From contig NZ_CP007212.1 in the NCBI RefSeq assembly GCF_001411805.1, positions 2,294,001-2,358,000 on the forward strand: a stretch of DNA of 64,000 nt. The letters are read 5' to 3'. A program made the position numbers and the translations under genes. The notes under the pieces are model-generated. The model did not search any database. It was given only the letters and a program-made list of their open reading frames with translations, and was not told the DNA's origin. The stretch is from Burkholderia plantarii (GTDB lineage: Bacteria > Pseudomonadota > Gammaproteobacteria > Burkholderiales > Burkholderiaceae). This document shows, piece by piece, positions 60,977-64,000 of this stretch (within the stretch, counting starts at the first letter, position 1; every line of letters starts with the position of its first letter).

Positions 60977-61888
60977 CTATTCGTCGGCTCGCCGCTCGTC
61001 CGGCACGTCGCCCTGCGCGAGGCTCATCTCGAGAAACTTCGCGGCCACGCGCGACGGCGTGGCCGCATGCGGCACCAGCACCGAGAACCGCCGCACCAGC
61101 GGTTGCGGCGCGATCGAGCGCATCACCAGCGCCGCGTCACCACGCAGCGACATCGCCGACACGAAGCCCACGCCCATCCCGGCCCGCACGGCCTCCTTCA
61201 CGGCCTCGACGCCGGCGATCTCGAGCGCCACGCGCACCGGCACGCCGGCCCGCGCGAACGCGCGTTCCACCAGCTGCCGCACGCCCGAACCGGCCTCGCG
61301 CAGCACCAGCGGCGATTCGGCCAGCGCCTCGAGCGTGACCGCGCGGCCGGCCGAGGCGGCGAGCGGATGCGAGGCCGGCACGATCGCGACGATCTCGTCC
61401 TCGCGCCACGGATGGACCGCCGTGCCGGGCGGCAGCGCGTCGCCGGGCGGCCCTTCGATCAGCGCGAGATCGAGCGAGCCGAGCGCGGCCACCACGTCGG
61501 CCGTGTTGCCGGTCATGGCCTGGATCGCGACGCCGGGCGCGAGCGGCCGGAATTCGGCGATCAGGTACGGCAGCAGATAGCTGGCCGGCGTGGTGCTGGC
61601 GCCCACCCGCAGCGTGCCGCGCTCGACGCCGCGCACCGCGTCGCGATAGGCGCGCGCCTGCGCGAAGGTGTCGCGCAGGCGCGTGGCCAGCGGCACCAGC
61701 TGCTCGCCCACCGGCGTCAGGCGCACGCCGCGCCCGTCGCGCAGGTAGAGCGGCTCGCCGAACTCGTCCTGCAGCTGCCGCAGCTGGCCCGACACGGCCG
61801 GCTGCGACAGATGCAGCGCCTCGGCCGCGCGGCTGATGTTGAGCAGCTCGGCCACGGTCGCGAACGTTATCAGTTGATCCGGGTTCAT
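60977..61888 (-). CDS. LysR-family transcriptional regulator (CysB/YeiE-like)
   Basis: This 303-residue regulator has the HTH LITFATVAELLNISRAAEALHLSQPAVSGQLRQLQDEFGEPLYLRDGRGVRLT and an effector domain. It is divergent from a YeiH-type exporter. In E. coli the LysR protein YeiE adjoins yeiH, so the same pairing is seen. Its short upstream region contains an ATTG-N13-CAAT element. Confidence 0.9.
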   Translation of the reverse strand: MNPDQLITFATVAELLNISRAAEALHLSQPAVSGQLRQLQDEFGEPLYLRDGRGVRLTPVGEQLVPLATRLRDTFAQARAYRDAVRGVERGTLRVGASTTPASYLLPYLIAEFRPLAPGVAIQAMTGNTADVVAALGSLDLALIEGPPGDALPPGTAVHPWREDEIVAIVPASHPLAASAGRAVTLEALAESPLVLREAGSGVRQLVERAFARAGVPVRVALEIAGVEAVKEAVRAGMGVGFVSAMSLRGDAALVMRSIAPQPLVRRFSVLVPHAATPSRVAAKFLEMSLAQGDVPDERRADE

Positions 61889-61915
61889 TCCTGAAAAGTA
61901 TCAGATTTTCCGATA

Positions 61916-61936
61916 ATTGATGTCACTAATCACAAT
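61916..61936. promoter_or_regulatory. candidate LysR site in the YeiH/LysR divergent region
   Basis: ATTG-N13-CAAT with inner TGAT/ATCA lies in the AT-rich 110-bp spacer between the two divergent starts, matching the general T-N11-A rule for LysR targets. Confidence 0.5.
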
Positions 61937-61998
61937 TTCTCATATCGATATATCCAAATTAGGATTAAGCCATCGCACCCAACGCCGGAATCGCCGCC

Positions 61999-63081
61999 AT
62001 GAGCACCGCCACCCCCTCCCTGTCGCACGCCGCCGCGCCATCGCTGCGCGGCCAGTTGAACGGCGTGCTGTTCGTCGCGCTGTTCGCCGCGGCGGTCACG
62101 AGCCTGTCCGCGCTGCCCGCGGTCGCGCGGCTCGGCCTCTCGCCGCTGATCGTCGGGATCATCGCCGGCACCGTCTACGGCAACGCGCTGCGCGACGGCA
62201 TGCCGACCAGCTGGGCGGCCGGCGTCAACTTCTCGGCGCGCAAGCTGCTGCGCATCGCGGTGGCGTTCTTCGGGCTGCGCGTGAGCCTGCAGGAGATCGC
62301 GCAGGTCGGGCTGCCGGGGCTGGCGGTCTCGGTGCTGGTGGTGGTCAGCACGCTCGTGATCGGCACCTGGGTCGGCACCAGGCTGCTCAAGCTCGATCGC
62401 GACACGGCGCTGCTGACGGCGGCCGGCAGCGCGATCTGCGGCGCCGCGGCGGTGCTCGCGTTCGAATCGACGCTGCAGTCGAAGCCGCACCAGAGCGCGA
62501 TGGCGGTCGGCAGCGTGGTGCTGTTCGGCACGCTCTCGATGTTCGCCTACCCGCTCGCCTGGCACGCCGGCTGGATTCCGCTCGACGCGCAGGGCCTCGG
62601 CCTGTTCTTCGGTGGCACGATCCACGAGGTCGCGCAGGTGGTGGGCGCGGCGAGCGACGTGAGCGCGCAGGTGGTGCATACCGCGACGATCGTCAAGATG
62701 ACGCGCGTGATGCTGCTGGTGCCGGTGCTGCTCGCGCTCGGCGCCTGGCTCGCGCGGCCGCTGCGCGGCGCGCATGGCGAGCACGGCGCCGCCGCCGGGC
62801 ACGGCCGGCGCAGGCTCGCGGTGCCGTGGTTCGCGCTCGGCTTCCTCGGCTTCGTGATCGTGAATTCGCTCGGCGTGCTGTCCGACCCGACGGTCCACGC
62901 GCTGAACACGCTCGACACGTTCGCGCTGACCATGGCCATGACGGCGCTCGGCATCGAGACGCGCCTCTCGCAGATCCGCGCGGCCGGCCCGCGCGCGCTG
63001 ACGGCCGGCTTCGTGCTGTACCTGTGGTTGATCGCGGGCGGCTTCGGCATCACCTGGCTGGTCGAGCGCTGGCTTGGCTGA
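61999..63081 (+). CDS. YeiH/UPF0324-family putative sulfate exporter
   Basis: This 360-residue protein has about ten membrane helices. Family blocks are SPLIVGIIAGTVYGNALRDGMP, GVNFSARKLLRIAVAFFGLRVSLQEI, GSAICGAAAVLAFESTLQ and FFGGTIHEVAQVVGAA. Members are putative inner-membrane exporters of sulfate or related anions. A divergent LysR gene probably regulates it. Confidence 0.9.
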   Translation: MSTATPSLSHAAAPSLRGQLNGVLFVALFAAAVTSLSALPAVARLGLSPLIVGIIAGTVYGNALRDGMPTSWAAGVNFSARKLLRIAVAFFGLRVSLQEIAQVGLPGLAVSVLVVVSTLVIGTWVGTRLLKLDRDTALLTAAGSAICGAAAVLAFESTLQSKPHQSAMAVGSVVLFGTLSMFAYPLAWHAGWIPLDAQGLGLFFGGTIHEVAQVVGAASDVSAQVVHTATIVKMTRVMLLVPVLLALGAWLARPLRGAHGEHGAAAGHGRRRLAVPWFALGFLGFVIVNSLGVLSDPTVHALNTLDTFALTMAMTALGIETRLSQIRAAGPRALTAGFVLYLWLIAGGFGITWLVERWLG

Positions 63082-63193
63082 TTCGGCCGACCGCGCCCGC
63101 GGCAGCGGCCCCCGCGCCGCGCGCGCCCTGCCCAGGCGCGCGCGGCGCGGTGCTATGCTTGCCGTCGACTTTCTCCGCCCGCCCGTCGACCTC

Positions 63194-64000
63194 GTGCTGT
63201 CCTTTCTCCTGAAGCTGCGCACCCGCGCACAAACACTGTTCCGCCTGTCGGACGCCCACACCATGCTGATCTGGTCGGTGATCGCCGGCATCAGCGGCGC
63301 GTTCGCGACGATCCTGTTCCGCGAAGGCATCGACACGATCCAGCGGCTGGTGTCCGGCTCGTCCGGCAGCTTCGTCGAGATGGCCAAGCGCCTGCCGTGG
63401 CAGACGCGGGTCTGGCTGCCGGCCGCGGGCGGCTTCCTGGCCGGCTGCGTGCTGCTGGCCGCGCAGCGCGGCCAGGCCAAGAAACCGGGCGCCGACTACA
63501 TGGAAGCGGTGGCGCTCGGCGACGGCGTGGTGCCGGTGGGCGAAAGCCTCTGGCGCAGCGCGTCGTCGCTGTTGACGATCGGCAGCGGCGGCTCGATCGG
63601 CCGCGAAGGCCCGATGGTCCAGCTCGCCGCGCTGGCCGCCTCGCTGGTGGGACGCGTCGCGCGCTTCGATCCGCCGCGCCTGCGCCTGCTGGTGGCCTGC
63701 GGCGCCGCGGCCGGCATCACCTCGGCCTACAACGCGCCGATCGCCGGCGCGTTCTTCGTCGGCGAGATCGTGCTCGGCGCGATCGCGATGGAAAGCTTCG
63801 GGCCGATGCTGGTGGCCTCGGTGGTGGCCAACATCACGATGCGCGAGTTCGCCGGCTACCGTCCGCCCTACGAGATGCCGGTGTTCCCGGCCGTGGCGGG
63901 CGTCGAGGTGCTCGCGTTCGTCGCGCTCGGCCTGCTGTGCGGCGCCGGCGCGCCGCAGTTCCTGCGCCTGCTGGCCGCCTCGAAGGCGCGCTTTCGCCAG
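63194..64000 (+). CDS. ClC-type chloride channel/transporter (3' truncated)
   Basis: At least 269 residues are visible before the window ends. Blocks include LTIGSGGSIGREGPMVQLAA, where the REGP element carries the gating Glu of ClC proteins, and AAGITSAYNAPIAGAFFVGEIVLGA, which contributes the ion pathway. The GTG was chosen because it puts LSFLLKLRTRAQTLFRLSDAHTMLIW first, the usual cytoplasmic start. An upstream in-frame ATG (63155) would add 13 residues. Confidence 0.88.
   Translation, partial: MLSFLLKLRTRAQTLFRLSDAHTMLIWSVIAGISGAFATILFREGIDTIQRLVSGSSGSFVEMAKRLPWQTRVWLPAAGGFLAGCVLLAAQRGQAKKPGADYMEAVALGDGVVPVGESLWRSASSLLTIGSGGSIGREGPMVQLAALAASLVGRVARFDPPRLRLLVACGAAAGITSAYNAPIAGAFFVGEIVLGAIAMESFGPMLVASVVANITMREFAGYRPPYEMPVFPAVAGVEVLAFVALGLLCGAGAPQFLRLLAASKARFRQ

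Overview
The window is a very GC-rich, gene-dense stretch of a Gram-negative chromosome. Gene content points to the genus Burkholderia, probably a plant-associated species of the gladioli/glumae/plantarii type. This is inferred from a DUF4148 protein, an mprF-acvB pair, a complete 2-ketogluconate (kgu) operon, an AcuR/AcuI pair and many LysR regulators. I see no rRNA, tRNA, insertion sequence or prophage. A small type I-F-like CRISPR array with no cas genes nearby is present.

Layout. 1-7.5 kb: the end of a transporter, an asparaginase II-type enzyme, a lipid kinase overlapping a metallophosphoesterase, and a transporter / LysR / zinc deacylase group. 7.66-14.6 kb, minus strand: the most striking locus, a free-standing aminoacyl-carrier-protein halogenation operon. 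It holds a SyrB2-type non-heme iron halogenase, a carrier protein, a type II thioesterase, an adenylation enzyme with an Ile/Val-like pocket, a YbaK-type tRNA-editing protein, an acyl-CoA-dehydrogenase-like flavoprotein and a CPA2-type antiporter, with a small HTH protein upstream. By analogy with the kutzneride KtzABCD and coronamate CmaABCDE logic, I infer that a branched-chain amino acid is loaded on the carrier, chlorinated, cyclised or dehydrogenated by the flavoprotein, and released as a free non-proteinogenic amino acid.

14.7-28.5 kb: an orphan LivK-like binding protein with a divergent GntR regulator, acuR-acuI, a GNAT gene with a duplicated 3' end, a FAD oxidoreductase, an ECF sigma factor with two anti-sigma-like proteins and a DUF4148 protein, LysR plus glutathione transferase, and an AraC-regulated oxidoreductase. 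28.7-42.7 kb: an unrecognised acidic protein, mprF-acvB (lysyl-phosphatidylglycerol synthesis and hydrolysis), an FkbM methyltransferase with an OafA-type acyltransferase, a large MscS channel, small envelope proteins and CorA. 43.0-47.8 kb: a P-loop protein, then a three-gene periplasmic molybdenum hydroxylase (tri-haem cytochrome, 2Fe-2S subunit, Tat-exported Mo subunit).

48-55 kb: a saccharopine dehydrogenase-like enzyme, a LysR relic, a zinc-ribbon membrane protein, an Lrp regulator, a Spy-like periplasmic protein, the mini-CRISPR and three small-protein or membrane genes. 55.0-60.8 kb: the kguE-kguK-kguT-kguD operon with a PtxS-type LacI regulator and a perfect palindromic operator. 61-64 kb: a LysR / YeiH pair and the start of a ClC channel that runs off the end. 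Several intergenic spacers carry degenerate 7-, 12- or 13-bp tandem repeats.
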